From Oceanobacillus neutriphilus (GTDB lineage: Bacteria; Bacillota; Bacilli; Bacillales; Amphibacillaceae), in contig NZ_BMLW01000013.1 in NCBI RefSeq assembly GCF_014645515.1, positions 109,203-173,202 on the forward strand: a stretch of 64,000 nt of DNA. Reading direction: 5' to 3'. A model generated the notes under the pieces. It had not been told where the DNA came from and made no database searches. It saw only the letters and a list, made by a program, of their open reading frames with translations. Positions 34,357-43,727 of this stretch are shown in pieces. Position 1 is the first letter of the stretch. Every line of letters starts with the position of its first letter. The position numbers and the translations under genes were made by a program.

Positions 34357-34899
34357 ATGAAAAGAAACCACGCAAAAGCTTTTGCCACAAAAGCTCATCA
34401 AGGGCAAATACGTAAAAATTCAAGTGAGCCCTACATCACCCACCCTGTTCGTGTAGGAGAACGCTTAGAAAAAGAAGGCTGTTCGGATGATTTAATCAGC
34501 GCAGGCTATTTACATGATGTTGTAGAGGATACCAATGTCAGTATTGAAGATATTGAACAGCAATTCGGGAAAAAGATTGCGGATCTTGTTGCTTCCCATA
34601 CAGAGGATAAATCAAAATCCTGGTGGGAAAGGAAAAAGGCAACGGTAGATCATTTAAAGGATGCTCCAAAAGAAGTGAAATATCTGATTATTGCGGACAA
34701 ACTGGATAACCTCTTAGAATTGGAGAAAGAGCATAAAGAGATTGGTGACGACATTTGGAAGAACTTCAATGCCGGGTACCGCCAGCAAAAATGGTATAAC
34801 GAAGAAATTGCTAAACAAATGTATGCTCACTTATCCCCTCATGAGATTCCTCCATATTTTAAAGAGTTTGAACAGGCTGTAAAACGTTTTTTCAAGTAA
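34357..34899 (+). CDS. HD-domain phosphohydrolase, small alarmone hydrolase-like (RelA/SpoT HD)
   Basis: This 180-residue protein contains only the HD hydrolase domain. RKNSSEPYITHPVRVG is followed by YLHDVVEDT (His53-Asp54, Glu57-Asp58) and a later D in IADKLDNL. It matches the manganese-dependent (p)ppGpp hydrolase fold without synthetase or regulatory domains, so it is either an alarmone hydrolase or a relative with another nucleotide substrate. GGGAGGAAATA precedes the ATG, with a terminator after. Confidence 0.8.
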   Translation: MKRNHAKAFATKAHQGQIRKNSSEPYITHPVRVGERLEKEGCSDDLISAGYLHDVVEDTNVSIEDIEQQFGKKIADLVASHTEDKSKSWWERKKATVDHLKDAPKEVKYLIIADKLDNLLELEKEHKEIGDDIWKNFNAGYRQQKWYNEEIAKQMYAHLSPHEIPPYFKEFEQAVKRFFK

Positions 34900-34903
34900 T
34901 TAG

Positions 34904-34943
34904 AAAACACCTTCTCTCTAATATAAAAGAGGAAAGGTGTTTT
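34904..34943. terminator. Terminator between convergent HD and AKR genes
   Basis: AAAACACCTT and AAGGTGTTTT arms (34904-34913, 34934-34943), with CTCTC/GAGG inside, serve both directions. Confidence 0.75.
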
Positions 34944-34973
34944 AAATTTATATAATGCTTGTCGTATTCAAAA

Positions 34974-35798
34974 TTAGCGTTTGTTCATTTCATTTGGATG
35001 TGATCCGCTTCGGATATTGCGATCCAGGGCATCAATTGTTTTCAGTTCTTCTTCACTTAACTCAAAATCAAACACGTCCAGATTTTCTTCAATGCGGGAA
35101 GGTGTCACTGATTTTGGTATAACAATCAAATCTGACTGCAAATGCCAGCGAAGAATTACTTGTGCAATTGTTTTCCCTTTTTCTTCAGAAATTTGCTTAA
35201 GAGCTTCATCCTCTAAAACATCTCTGCCATTCATAAGCGGGCTGTAAGCTTCTACATGGATGCCTTTTTCTTTGCAAAATGCACGCAATTCTTTTTGCTG
35301 CAGGTACGGGTGGCATTCCACCTGGTTCACAGCAGGAACAACTTCACACTCCTCTAATAAACGCTCTAAATGCTCCACTTCAAAGTTGCACACGCCTATA
35401 GCTTTTGCCTTGCCATCTTTGTATATTTTCTCCAAAGCTTTATACGTATCAATATACTGGTCATATTCCGGAGTCGGCCAGTGAATCAAATATAGATCTA
35501 CATAATCAGTTCCAAGTCTTTCTAAGCTTGCATCAAATGCTTTTAAGGTTTCATCATAACCATGATCTGCATTCCATACTTTGGTTGTAAGGAAGATTTC
35601 TTCGCGCGCTACGCCGCTATTTGCGATTGCTTGTCCAACACCTTCTTCATTTCCATAAACTTTCGCTGTATCAATCGAACGGTAACCAGACTTTAACGCA
35701 TGCTCTACAGCAGGAATCGCTTCTTGATTTTCTACTTTCCAGACTCCAAAACCAAGCTGCGGCATTTCCAATCCATTATTAAGTGTAACGTATTTCAT
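34974..35798 (-). CDS. Aldo/keto reductase (YvgN/YtbE-like)
   Basis: This 274-residue (beta/alpha)8-barrel NADPH reductase carries the tetrad Asp43, Tyr48 (SIDTAKVYGN), Lys73 (TTKVW) and His106 (YLIHWP). The coenzyme loop IPKSVTPSRIEEN is intact. Such enzymes reduce methylglyoxal, aldehydes and keto sugars. The exact substrate cannot be told. AGGAGGAGAC precedes the ATG. Confidence 0.92.
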   Translation of the reverse strand: MKYVTLNNGLEMPQLGFGVWKVENQEAIPAVEHALKSGYRSIDTAKVYGNEEGVGQAIANSGVAREEIFLTTKVWNADHGYDETLKAFDASLERLGTDYVDLYLIHWPTPEYDQYIDTYKALEKIYKDGKAKAIGVCNFEVEHLERLLEECEVVPAVNQVECHPYLQQKELRAFCKEKGIHVEAYSPLMNGRDVLEDEALKQISEEKGKTIAQVILRWHLQSDLIVIPKSVTPSRIEENLDVFDFELSEEELKTIDALDRNIRSGSHPNEMNKR

Positions 35799-35989
35799 AT
35801 TCGTAAGTCTCCTCCTCTAAGTAATTTTATTTCTGTTTAGTAATATCAGATTGCTTCTTTCCTGTAATTCATTTTGATTTTACAATAATAGGCAGGTAAA
35901 ACAAAGAAAAGTGCCTAACGCATTTAACCGATTTGCTATACACCTATACAGAAAAATCCGAAAGCTATCCAATTACTTTCTGCATGTTA

Positions 35990-36556
35990 TTATTTATTTT
36001 CGCTTAAGAAACAATTTGTCGTATGGTCATTTACCATCCCAGTCGCTTGCATAAAAGAATAACAAATCACTGGTCCAACAAAGGAAAATCCTCTCTTTTT
36101 CAAATCCTTGCTTATTTGCTTTGATAACTCTGTCTGAGCAGGCACCTCTTCATGCTTTTCCCAATGATTTACAATGGGTTTTCTGTCAACGAATCCCCAT
36201 ATATATTGATCGAACGATCCGAACTCTTCTTGAACCTGTTGGAACGCATTTGCATTTTTTATCACAGATTCAATTTTTCTTCTGTTACGGATGATTCCCT
36301 CATCCTCCATTAACGCCTCTACTTTATCATCTGGATAAGCAGCGATCACGTCAACTTCAAAGTTATCAAAAGCCCGGCGGTAATTTTCCCGGCGTTTTAG
36401 AATCGTGATCCAGCTTAACCCGGCCTGCGCACCTTCCAGTGTCAGCATTTCAAATAGATAGCGGTCATCACCGAAGACCGGGTTCCCCCATTCTTTATCA
36501 TGGTAAGCAATATAAATATCCTCCTCACTTACCCAGGCGCAGCGCTCCTTACTCAT
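35990..36556 (-). CDS. tag: DNA-3-methyladenine glycosylase I (Tag)
   Basis: This base-excision enzyme removes 3-methyladenine. The N-terminal MSKERCAWV carries a zinc Cys, and YHDKEWGNPV the first His. The C-terminal HTTNCF completes the zinc snap. The catalytic segment LTLEGAQAGLSWITILKRRENYR is well conserved. I prefer ATG at 36556, as family members begin close to the first zinc Cys. It overlaps the sulfurtransferase stop by 8 bases, so both form one unit. Confidence 0.93.
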   Translation of the reverse strand: MSKERCAWVSEEDIYIAYHDKEWGNPVFGDDRYLFEMLTLEGAQAGLSWITILKRRENYRRAFDNFEVDVIAAYPDDKVEALMEDEGIIRNRRKIESVIKNANAFQQVQEEFGSFDQYIWGFVDRKPIVNHWEKHEEVPAQTELSKQISKDLKKRGFSFVGPVICYSFMQATGMVNDHTTNCFLSENK

Positions 36557-37397
36557 CCTCTTCACCGACAGTTACTTCATTCTTTTCATAAGAAATCCAG
36601 TCACTAAAGCTTCCTGGATACAGTTTTACATTTGTAAATCCAGCATTATCAAGTGCAAGAATATTCGGGCACGCCGAAACACCGGATCCGCAGGAAACAA
36701 TAATTTCATCATCCTTATTAAACTGAGAAAAATGCTCCTGCAGCTGTTCTTCATTTTTCCATGAGCCGTCTTCTTTTAAAACACCTTTCCAAAAATAGTT
36801 TACTGCTCCTGGAATATGACCGGCACGGGCATACATCGGCTCCTCGTCTCCTAAATATCTGGCGCTTGATCTGGAATCAATAATAGTTGTTTCCGGAGAG
36901 GCAAGCTTCTCTTTTACTTCCTCCATATCAACATAACGATTATTCTTCTCATTTCTTTGGAAAGTTTTAGGTTGAAGATTCGGAACATCTGTGGTAAGCT
37001 TTCCTCCCTCTTCTACCCAACGGTCTATACCGCCGTCCAAAATATACACCTTCTCGTGACCTAAGTAGTCAAGAAGCCACCAAAAGCGCGGGGCAAACAT
37101 ATCGTTTCCCTGATCGTATACCACGACCGTTGTATCATGTGAGATGCCTAATTTCCCAAGTTTATTTGCAAAAAGCTCCCAGTCAGGTAAAGGGTGATTT
37201 CCGCCATGCTTTCCTGCCTTGCCAGACAAATCTCTATTTAGATCCATATAGACAGAACCGGGTAAATGACCTCGTAAATAAGCCTTCCGCCCAGCATCAT
37301 CATCCATTAAATTAAATCGTACATCAACCATAACAATATTATTTTGCGTTAAGCGATGTTTCAATCTTTCTACGCTAATGATGTTTTTCAAAATCAT
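36549..37397 (-). CDS. Rhodanese-type sulfurtransferase (SseA/3-mercaptopyruvate type)
   Basis: Two rhodanese domains fill 282 residues. The first is inactive (VDVRFNLMDDDAGR..., DGGIDRWVEEGG). The second has the active-site loop VSCGSGVSAC with the CGSG[VT]-type loop of mercaptopyruvate sulfurtransferases. RYLGDEEPMYARAGHIPGAVN is the interdomain landmark. The start is either ATG at 37397 or TTG at 37391. GGGAGG is only 2 bases from the ATG but 8 from the TTG. It is followed by tag. Confidence 0.88.
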   Translation of the reverse strand: MILKNIISVERLKHRLTQNNIVMVDVRFNLMDDDAGRKAYLRGHLPGSVYMDLNRDLSGKAGKHGGNHPLPDWELFANKLGKLGISHDTTVVVYDQGNDMFAPRFWWLLDYLGHEKVYILDGGIDRWVEEGGKLTTDVPNLQPKTFQRNEKNNRYVDMEEVKEKLASPETTIIDSRSSARYLGDEEPMYARAGHIPGAVNYFWKGVLKEDGSWKNEEQLQEHFSQFNKDDEIIVSCGSGVSACPNILALDNAGFTNVKLYPGSFSDWISYEKNEVTVGEEDE

Positions 37398-37534
37398 ACC
37401 CTCCCATATTCTACTTTTTCTAATCATATCATTTCTTGTATATTTTAACAGAAATAATATAAGTTCGGTTATATGTCAGCTGTTATTGAATATATGCTAT
37501 ATTTGATATAATTTAATTATAAGATGATACATAA

Positions 37535-37909
37535 AGGGGTTATTCAAATGAGTTACCTAACGAATATTTAGAAGATCTGCTTGTAAGAATGTCCCATCAT
37601 TCCAATGCTATTGAAAATAACACCATTACATTACCGGAAACTGTATCTATCATTGTACACAGTATTGAATTTGAGCGTATTCACCCTTTTGCTGACGGAA
37701 ATGGCCGGATTGGCCGATTGATGATGACCTATTTATTCTTAAAAAATAATTTACCCCCTCTTATTATTGAAGGAAAAGAAAAAGCGGCCTATACACAATT
37801 CTTAGCAAATAGAGATATAGAAGGATTTAGCGATTTTACAGAAAAGAAGCTAATAAAAGAAAAAGAGCGGATAGAAGCTTTTGAAAACAGCCAATCGAAG
37901 GATCTATAA
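37535..37909 (+). pseudogene. Fic-family AMP-transferase remnant with internal deletion
   Basis: The reading frame encodes ELPNEYLEDLLVRMSHHS, the inhibitory-helix motif SNAIEN (S/TxxxE[G/N]) and LPETVSIIVHS. It then jumps straight to FERIHPFADGNGRIGR, the Fic active site. In full-length class II Fic proteins roughly 120-130 residues lie between these, so the middle is missing. The AAAGGGG-ATG at 37533-37550 is out of frame with this coding and meets a stop after seven codons. It is probably a decayed fic gene; a functional mini-Fic is unlikely. Confidence 0.78.
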
Positions 37910-38064
37910 AGAAGAACTTTTTCAATGACTGAAAAAATACTCTCATACGGATTTTTATTTAGACTATGGTAAAATATACAAAGAAACGTGAAATTAGCAT
38001 TGCAGTAATTTTCACGTCAAAACAACTTTAACGAAATAAAATTTACTTAGAAGGAGTCTTTTTA

Positions 38065-39294
38065 ATGAAGGAAAAACTAATCAAACGACTGGAAACTTAT
38101 GCAAAAATAGATACTCAATCGGATATGAACTCGGAAACAACCCCTTCTACACCGGGACAATGGGATTTAATTAAGCTGTTGGAAAATGAACTGAAGGAGG
38201 TTGGATTGGAAGAAGTATCCTATGATGAAAATGGTTATTTAATGGCTACACTTCCTGCTAACACCGATAAGGATATTCCGGCTATTGGCTTTCTGGCGCA
38301 TGTGGATACTGCAACAGACTTTACCGGCAAAGGTGTATCGCCAAAAGTAATCAATTATGAAGGCGGAGATATTGTATTGAATGAGGCTTTACAAGTAATT
38401 CTTTCTCCAGATAAATTTCCAGAGCTTTCAAATTATCAAGGACATCAACTGATGGTTACGGACGGAACAACTTTACTTGGAGCTGATGACAAGGCGGGTA
38501 TTGCTGAAATTATGACAGCTGTGGAATACTTGATAAACCATCCGGAAATCGAACATGGAAAAATTCGTGTCGCTTTTACACCAGATGAAGAAATCGGCCG
38601 CGGACCACATAAATTTGATGTAGAACGCTTCGCCTGTGACTACGCCTATACTGTAGATGGCGGACCATTAGGCGAGCTGCAGTTTGAAAGCTTTAATGCT
38701 GCGGCAGCCAAAGTAACTTTTTATGGAAATAGTGTACACCCGGGAACAGCAAAAAATAAAATGGTAAACGCCGGCAAAATGGCTGCACAATTTATTTGCA
38801 AATTTCCTGATGGAGAGTCTCCAGAGCATACAGAGGAATACGAAGGCTTCTATCATCTGATCTCTGTAGAAGGAGATGTGGAAAAAACAACCGTATACTA
38901 TATCATTCGTGATCATGACCGGGAAAAGTTTGAAACCCGCAAAAATACACTTACCCAGTATGTGGAAGAAATAAAGAACGGATATGGCGAGGATGCTGTT
39001 CAATTAGAAATGAAAGATCAGTATTACAATATGCGTGAAAAAATTGAACCTGTAAAGCATATTGTGGATATTGCCGAACAAGCTATTAAAAATCTTGATA
39101 TTGAGCCGGTTATCCAGCCTGTCCGCGGTGGTACAGACGGTTCACAAATCTCCTTTATGGGATTGCCGACACCGAATTTATTTACCGGCGGCGAGAACTT
39201 CCATGGCAAGTTTGAGTACATTTCTATAGATAATATGGAAAAAGCAGCAAAAGTAATTGTGGAAATCAGCCGTTTGTTTGCAACAACAAAATAA
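38065..39294 (+). CDS. pepT: Peptidase T (tripeptide aminopeptidase) PepT
   Basis: This M20-family dizinc exopeptidase cuts the N-terminal residue from tripeptides in the cytoplasm. Metal and catalytic residues are visible: His79 and Asp81 ([10 protein letters not shown]), the Asp pair in LLGADDKAG (141-142), Glu175-Glu176 in TPDEEIGRG, and the last His/Gly region [11 protein letters not shown]. The dimerisation domain spans roughly 210-315. At 409 residues it is typical. AAGGAG precedes the ATG. Confidence 0.95.
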   Translation: MKEKLIKRLETYAKIDTQSDMNSETTPSTPGQWDLIKLLENELKEVGLEEVSYDENGYLMATLPANTDKDIPAIGFLAHVDTATDFTGKGVSPKVINYEGGDIVLNEALQVILSPDKFPELSNYQGHQLMVTDGTTLLGADDKAGIAEIMTAVEYLINHPEIEHGKIRVAFTPDEEIGRGPHKFDVERFACDYAYTVDGGPLGELQFESFNAAAAKVTFYGNSVHPGTAKNKMVNAGKMAAQFICKFPDGESPEHTEEYEGFYHLISVEGDVEKTTVYYIIRDHDREKFETRKNTLTQYVEEIKNGYGEDAVQLEMKDQYYNMREKIEPVKHIVDIAEQAIKNLDIEPVIQPVRGGTDGSQISFMGLPTPNLFTGGENFHGKFEYISIDNMEKAAKVIVEISRLFATTK

Positions 39295-39318
39295 TATTTT
39301 GATTTCTCTACCTAAAAC

Positions 39319-39360
39319 AAACCGGATAAAATCAGCCTATTGATTTTATCCGGTTTATTC
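39319..39360 (+). terminator. Terminator of pepT
   Basis: A perfect 16-bp stem AAACCGGATAAAATCA (39319-39334) / TGATTTTATCCGGTTT (39341-39356) is followed by ATTC. Confidence 0.85.
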
Positions 39361-39548
39361 TATATAAAATTTAATCTCTTTCTGACTTTCATTCTCTGTT
39401 AAAATTACATATACTAAATATAAAATAAAACTTCTATTCGCTGGAGGTTTACGAACACTCATGATGTGGTAAAGTTATTCGACAAAGCACTATTAAAAAC
39501 ATAAATTATCAGTTTATAAAACTTTATTTAAAGTAAGGAGATTTCTCA

Positions 39549-40577
39549 ATGCAATTACTTAGCTGGATTATCTTCCCGGCCGTCTGCTTAACGCTTATTA
39601 CCTGTCCATCTCATGAATCCCTTAAGGAAAATACAGATTCTGAAGCTTTTAAACAGCTTATCACGCAAGCAGAATCATATGTCAAAGAAGAGACAACTCC
39701 TCCTGATGCCTATCTGCAGAAGTTTGACCAGGACGAGAATGTACAGCTTTTAAAAGCAGCTTTAAACCAAATCGGCTATGATTTAGACCTTTCTGATTTT
39801 TACGATGAAGAGCTTACCTGGGCTGTTACAGATTTCCAGATACAGTCTGAAAATGCTTCTATTTCGGGCATTTATGATGAAGCAACGAAAGAGGAATTAT
39901 TAGCTTATTTTGAGGAGGATAAAAGTATTGAACCGGGAGAGGGTTTAGCTCATCCCCCTGAAGAACCTGAAGTAACAGAAGCCGGAACAGAGGTTGTCGG
40001 CAATCCATATGATGAATTAGCACTGGTAAATAAAAGCTTCGCACTTCCCGAGGATTATATCCCGGAAGACTTGATGGTACCAGATGTGCCTTTCCCTTTT
40101 ACAGAGGACTTACCTAAAAAATACATGCGCGAGAATGCAGCACACGCGCTTGAAGATTTATTTGAAGCTGCGGAAGATGCCGGTCTTGAGATGTTTGCCC
40201 AATCCGGATACCGTTCTTATGACCGGCAAGTCGATGTATTTGCAGCTAATGCCTCCCAGCATGGCGAGGATTACGCAAATAAATTTAGTGCCCGCCCTGG
40301 AGAAAGCGAGCATCAGACAGGGCTGGCTATGGATGTAACCAGCGCAGAAGTAAATTTAGAATTGGTAACGGAGTTTGGGGAGACCGAGGAAGGTAAATGG
40401 CTTGCTGAACATGCACCTGAATTTGGTTTTATCATCCGCTTCCCTGAGGGTAAAGAAGATATCACCGGCTACCAATATGAGCCTTGGCATGTTCGTTATG
40501 TCGGTGAAAAAACGGCTAAATACGTAACTGAAAAAGGCATTACTTATGAAGAGTATGTAGAGCAATTTAATAATTAG
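39549..40577 (+). CDS. Secreted D-alanyl-D-alanine carboxypeptidase, M15B/VanY-like
   Basis: An N-terminal signal (residues 1-18) ends in LITC, a possible but weak lipobox. A peptidoglycan-binding-like region follows at about residues 50-120, then an acidic linker. The VanY catalytic domain starts at about 190, with SGYRSYDRQ, the zinc motif ESEHQTGLAMDV and EPWHVRYVG. It trims D-Ala residues from cell-wall peptides. GTAAGGAG precedes the ATG. It is a single gene with a terminator. Confidence 0.9.
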   Translation: MQLLSWIIFPAVCLTLITCPSHESLKENTDSEAFKQLITQAESYVKEETTPPDAYLQKFDQDENVQLLKAALNQIGYDLDLSDFYDEELTWAVTDFQIQSENASISGIYDEATKEELLAYFEEDKSIEPGEGLAHPPEEPEVTEAGTEVVGNPYDELALVNKSFALPEDYIPEDLMVPDVPFPFTEDLPKKYMRENAAHALEDLFEAAEDAGLEMFAQSGYRSYDRQVDVFAANASQHGEDYANKFSARPGESEHQTGLAMDVTSAEVNLELVTEFGETEEGKWLAEHAPEFGFIIRFPEGKEDITGYQYEPWHVRYVGEKTAKYVTEKGITYEEYVEQFNN

Positions 40578-40586
40578 ATTAAGGTA

Positions 40587-40624
40587 ATACGCTGGAATAT
40601 ACAGATATTCCAGCGTATTTTTTG
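40587..40624 (+). terminator. Terminator of VanY-like gene
   Basis: AATACGCTGGAATA (40587-40600) pairs with TATTCCAGCGTATT (40606-40619), followed by TTTTG. Confidence 0.88.
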
Positions 40625-40720
40625 ATACTGTAAAACTTATATAAAATCTCAACAGGGCATCTCTCCCCGCAGGATATGTTAAAATTGATATTGAAAATTA
40701 AATTCAGAAGGGTTGATCAT

Positions 40721-41773
40721 ATGAATAATAATGAGTCTATTAAACTAACTGCTTTATCCTCCAAAGGTGGATGCGGCTGTAAAATCGGGCCAGCAGATTT
40801 ACGCCAGGTATTACAGTCCCTTTCTCCCGCAACAGATAACCCTAATTTATTAGTTGGTCTGGATACCAGTGATGATGCAGGTGTCTATAAATTAAATGAT
40901 AATACGGCGATTGTTCAGACACTCGATTTCTTCACACCGATTGTAGATGACCCTTATTCCTTTGGGCAAATTGCTGCTGCTAATGCAATCAGTGATGTCT
41001 ACGCAATGGGAGGAAAACCGATTACAGCGTTAAATATAGTCGCTTTTCCAATTGCTGATTTAGATAAACAGATTCTTTCCCGCATTTTGGAGGGTGCAGA
41101 CAGCAAACTGAAAGAAGCGGGCGTAGCTTTGGTCGGCGGTCATTCCATCGATGATAAAGAACCAAAATTCGGACTGTCTGTTACCGGAACAATCCATCCT
41201 GACAAGATCCGTACAAACAGCGGTGCTAAGCCAGGTGATGTGCTTATTTTAACCAAACCAATCGGCGTAGGTATCTTAACGACTTCTATTAAAAGAGGAT
41301 TGTTAAACGAATCGGAAATAGCTCGCGTTACAAAGGTAATGGCGACATTGAATAAGGCAGCTGCAGAAACAATGGATAACTATGAAGTACACGCATGCAC
41401 AGATGTTACCGGATTTGGCCTGCTTGGACATGCTTCTGAAATGGCAAAAGGCAGCGAGGTGGAAATCCGTATTTCAAATCAGCAGGTCCCTGTTTTACCA
41501 AGAGTGAAGGAGCTTGCTGAAAATAGCGCAGTTCCCGGCGGTACGAAAAATAATTTCAACTATTTACAAGAAGATGTCACCTTTGCAGAATCATTGGATC
41601 AGATTGATCAATGGATACTATGTGATGCAGTAACCTCAGGCGGTTTATTGGCTGCAGTGAAAGAAACGGACGCTGAAAAATTACTTGCAGACCTTCGGGA
41701 TAAAAACATAGAAGCTGCAATTATTGGCAGTGTCACAGATGGGAACAATGGTCATATAACTGTGGTAGAATAA
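40721..41773 (+). CDS. selD: Selenide, water dikinase SelD
   Basis: This enzyme makes selenophosphate from selenide and ATP. The N-terminal active motif is SKGGCGCKIGP, with Cys instead of selenocysteine and the essential Lys. The ATP-binding landmarks DDAGVYKL, DFFTPIVDDPYSFGQIAAANA and GGHSIDDKEPKFGLSV are present. I start at the ATG at 40721, preceded by AGAAGGG; the longer frame lacks a site. The next gene uses the product for tRNA modification. Confidence 0.95.
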   Translation: MNNNESIKLTALSSKGGCGCKIGPADLRQVLQSLSPATDNPNLLVGLDTSDDAGVYKLNDNTAIVQTLDFFTPIVDDPYSFGQIAAANAISDVYAMGGKPITALNIVAFPIADLDKQILSRILEGADSKLKEAGVALVGGHSIDDKEPKFGLSVTGTIHPDKIRTNSGAKPGDVLILTKPIGVGILTTSIKRGLLNESEIARVTKVMATLNKAAAETMDNYEVHACTDVTGFGLLGHASEMAKGSEVEIRISNQQVPVLPRVKELAENSAVPGGTKNNFNYLQEDVTFAESLDQIDQWILCDAVTSGGLLAAVKETDAEKLLADLRDKNIEAAIIGSVTDGNNGHITVVE

Positions 41774-41796
41774 TTAGTTCGTTAGGAAGTGAAGGT

Positions 41797-42849
41797 ATGT
41801 TTCAGGATATTGAGTTACATGATTTATTGAAGAGACAAAAGGAAGAGCCCATTGCATTAATTGATGTACGTTCTCCACAGGAATTTGCTGAATTCCGTAT
41901 TCCGGGAAGCATAAACATTCCTATCTTTAATAATGAAGAACGCGCAGAGGTAGGCACCATTTATAAACAAATCAGTCCGGAAGCAGCGAAGGAAAAAGGG
42001 TTAGAGATTTTTTCTGCAAAGCTGCCACAGTTTATTGCCGAGTTTCAATCGCTTGGAAAAGAAAAGGTTGTCTATTGCTGGCGCGGCGGAATGCGGAGTA
42101 AAACTGCTGCCACAGTTGTCGATTTAATGGGGCAAAAGGTTTCCCGGTTGAGCGGCGGTATCCGCTCATACAGAAAATGGGTGGTAAACAAATTAGATCA
42201 GCAGCAATCTTTTCCAAAAATGTACGTGTTAAATGGGTATACGGGATCTGGAAAAACTATTTTGTTACACCGGTTAAAGCAGCTGGGCTATCCTGTCCTT
42301 GATTTAGAAGGAATGGCAAATCACCGCGGGTCTATATTTGGCCAAATCGGATTGGATCCGAATAATCAAAAAACCTTTGAATCTTTATTGGTCCAGGAAC
42401 TGGAACGCTATAATCAATCTCCATTTATTCTGCTGGAGGGAGAAAGTAAACGTATCGGCAAGGCAACACTGCCTTTATTTTTACATGAAGAAAAAGAAGC
42501 AAGTGTGCAGCTGTTTATCCATTTGCCTTTGGAAAAAAGAATTGAAAATATATTACGTGAATACAACCCGGAAGAACATCAAGTACAAGTAATAGAAGCT
42601 TTTCAAAGGATTCAAAAGCATATTCACACACCTATAGCCAAACAAATTGCCGATGACATAGAGTGTGGAAATTTCTCGTCTGCTGTAGCACTTTTACTGG
42701 AGTATTATTACGATCCAAGATATGAGCATACGCTTCATCACTATCCGGAAGATAAACAAATCCATATCCATGCCGATAATCTTGATGAAGCTTTGAATGC
42801 TGTTGTCAGCTTTATCAAACAGGAAGAAAATACAAATATTAAGCTGTAA
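41797..42849 (+). CDS. selU: tRNA 2-selenouridine synthase SelU/MnmH
   Basis: This enzyme replaces sulfur by selenium (via geranylation) at the wobble uridine of tRNAs. The N-terminal rhodanese domain holds the catalytic Cys94 in VVYCWRGGMRS. A P-loop GYTGSGKT (147-154) begins the C-terminal domain, which continues with LDLEGMANHRGSIFG. It lies 23 bp behind selD. With no Sec insertion genes nearby, selenium seems to be used here for tRNA only. Confidence 0.94.
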   Translation: MFQDIELHDLLKRQKEEPIALIDVRSPQEFAEFRIPGSINIPIFNNEERAEVGTIYKQISPEAAKEKGLEIFSAKLPQFIAEFQSLGKEKVVYCWRGGMRSKTAATVVDLMGQKVSRLSGGIRSYRKWVVNKLDQQQSFPKMYVLNGYTGSGKTILLHRLKQLGYPVLDLEGMANHRGSIFGQIGLDPNNQKTFESLLVQELERYNQSPFILLEGESKRIGKATLPLFLHEEKEASVQLFIHLPLEKRIENILREYNPEEHQVQVIEAFQRIQKHIHTPIAKQIADDIECGNFSSAVALLLEYYYDPRYEHTLHHYPEDKQIHIHADNLDEALNAVVSFIKQEENTNIKL

Positions 42850-42862
42850 TCAGCTATTTTAC

Positions 42863-42909
42863 AAGCTCCCATCCCTTTGATAATAGTGAAGGCAGATGGG
42901 AGCTTATTT
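42863..42909 (+). terminator. Terminator of selD-selU
   Basis: AAGCTCCCATC (42863-42873) pairs with GATGGGAGCTT (42895-42905), then ATTTC. It lies between convergent genes. Confidence 0.75.
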
Positions 42910-42933
42910 CATATATTGAATTGAACCAGCCAA

Positions 42934-43437
42934 TTAATTCGTAAATGTTGTTGCTGAAGCAGCTCCTTTCTCGTCAGCCTTCACACAATCAATGGCAACA
43001 ACAAGTGCAATAACGGTTGTTTCCATCTCTTCATTCACTACTTACACCTTGTAGCTGTCCCCCCAGGTAAACCACTCCTTGCTCACTTCTCCGACGAGTT
43101 CGCCATGCTGGTACACCTGAAAGTGCATATCCCACCAGTTACCACGCACCTCAATATCTGCCGCATCAATGGAATAACGCGCTTTAAAAAAAGAAACTCC
43201 TTTCTTAATCGCTAACACTTCCCGGCCATTTACCTCCACAAAAAACTTCGGCAAAAAGCTGAATGTTTTTTTCGTTATGTGTGCTACTTCTTCTCCGCTT
43301 GCGTCCTTAATAGAGAAGGTCTTCGGAATTCGCATAAAGCTGCCTGCCACATAGTAAATATCTTTTTCCTGCTGATCCTTCACTGTGAACTTTTCGTTTA
43401 AGCTGAATACCTTTTGTTTTATATATAATTGTTTCAT
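42934..43437 (-). pseudogene. LURP-one-related (YxjI-like) protein interrupted by one in-frame stop
   Basis: The first 131 codons encode a LURP-one/scramblase-like beta-barrel (FTVKDQQEKDIYYVAGSFM, WWDMHFQVYQHGELVGEVSKEW). The frame stops at TAA (43042-43044) directly after WFTWGDSYKV. It then continues without shift for 35 codons (VVNEEMETTVIALVVAIDCVKADEKGAASA...). That is the C-terminal helix and small-residue tail expected in YxjI proteins, which are about 165 residues. A single nonsense change therefore truncates the barrel and its core helix. GAAGGAGG precedes the ATG. It may be a sequencing error, a recent pseudogene or read-through. Confidence 0.85.
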
Positions 43438-43727
43438 TCTTTGCCTCCTTCGATATACTGCTTCTATTTAAATTTAAATACACTTATCTTACATACAGAA
43501 TCAAGTGGTAAGGTATTATTTAATACTAAAATTTCCCCAATAAGGTTTCATTCTTAAAGTAATTTTATCAAATTGTACTGCTTGACCGGAACTTATGAAG
43601 TTTTCCATATTATTTTCAGCTTTTCACCAAGTCTTACTCCCGTCCACATCACAAAGCCCATATTGTGCATAAAAAGTTATTTTTTGAACAAATTAGGGAT
43701 AGTCAAAACAACGAGGTGTCCGATGTT

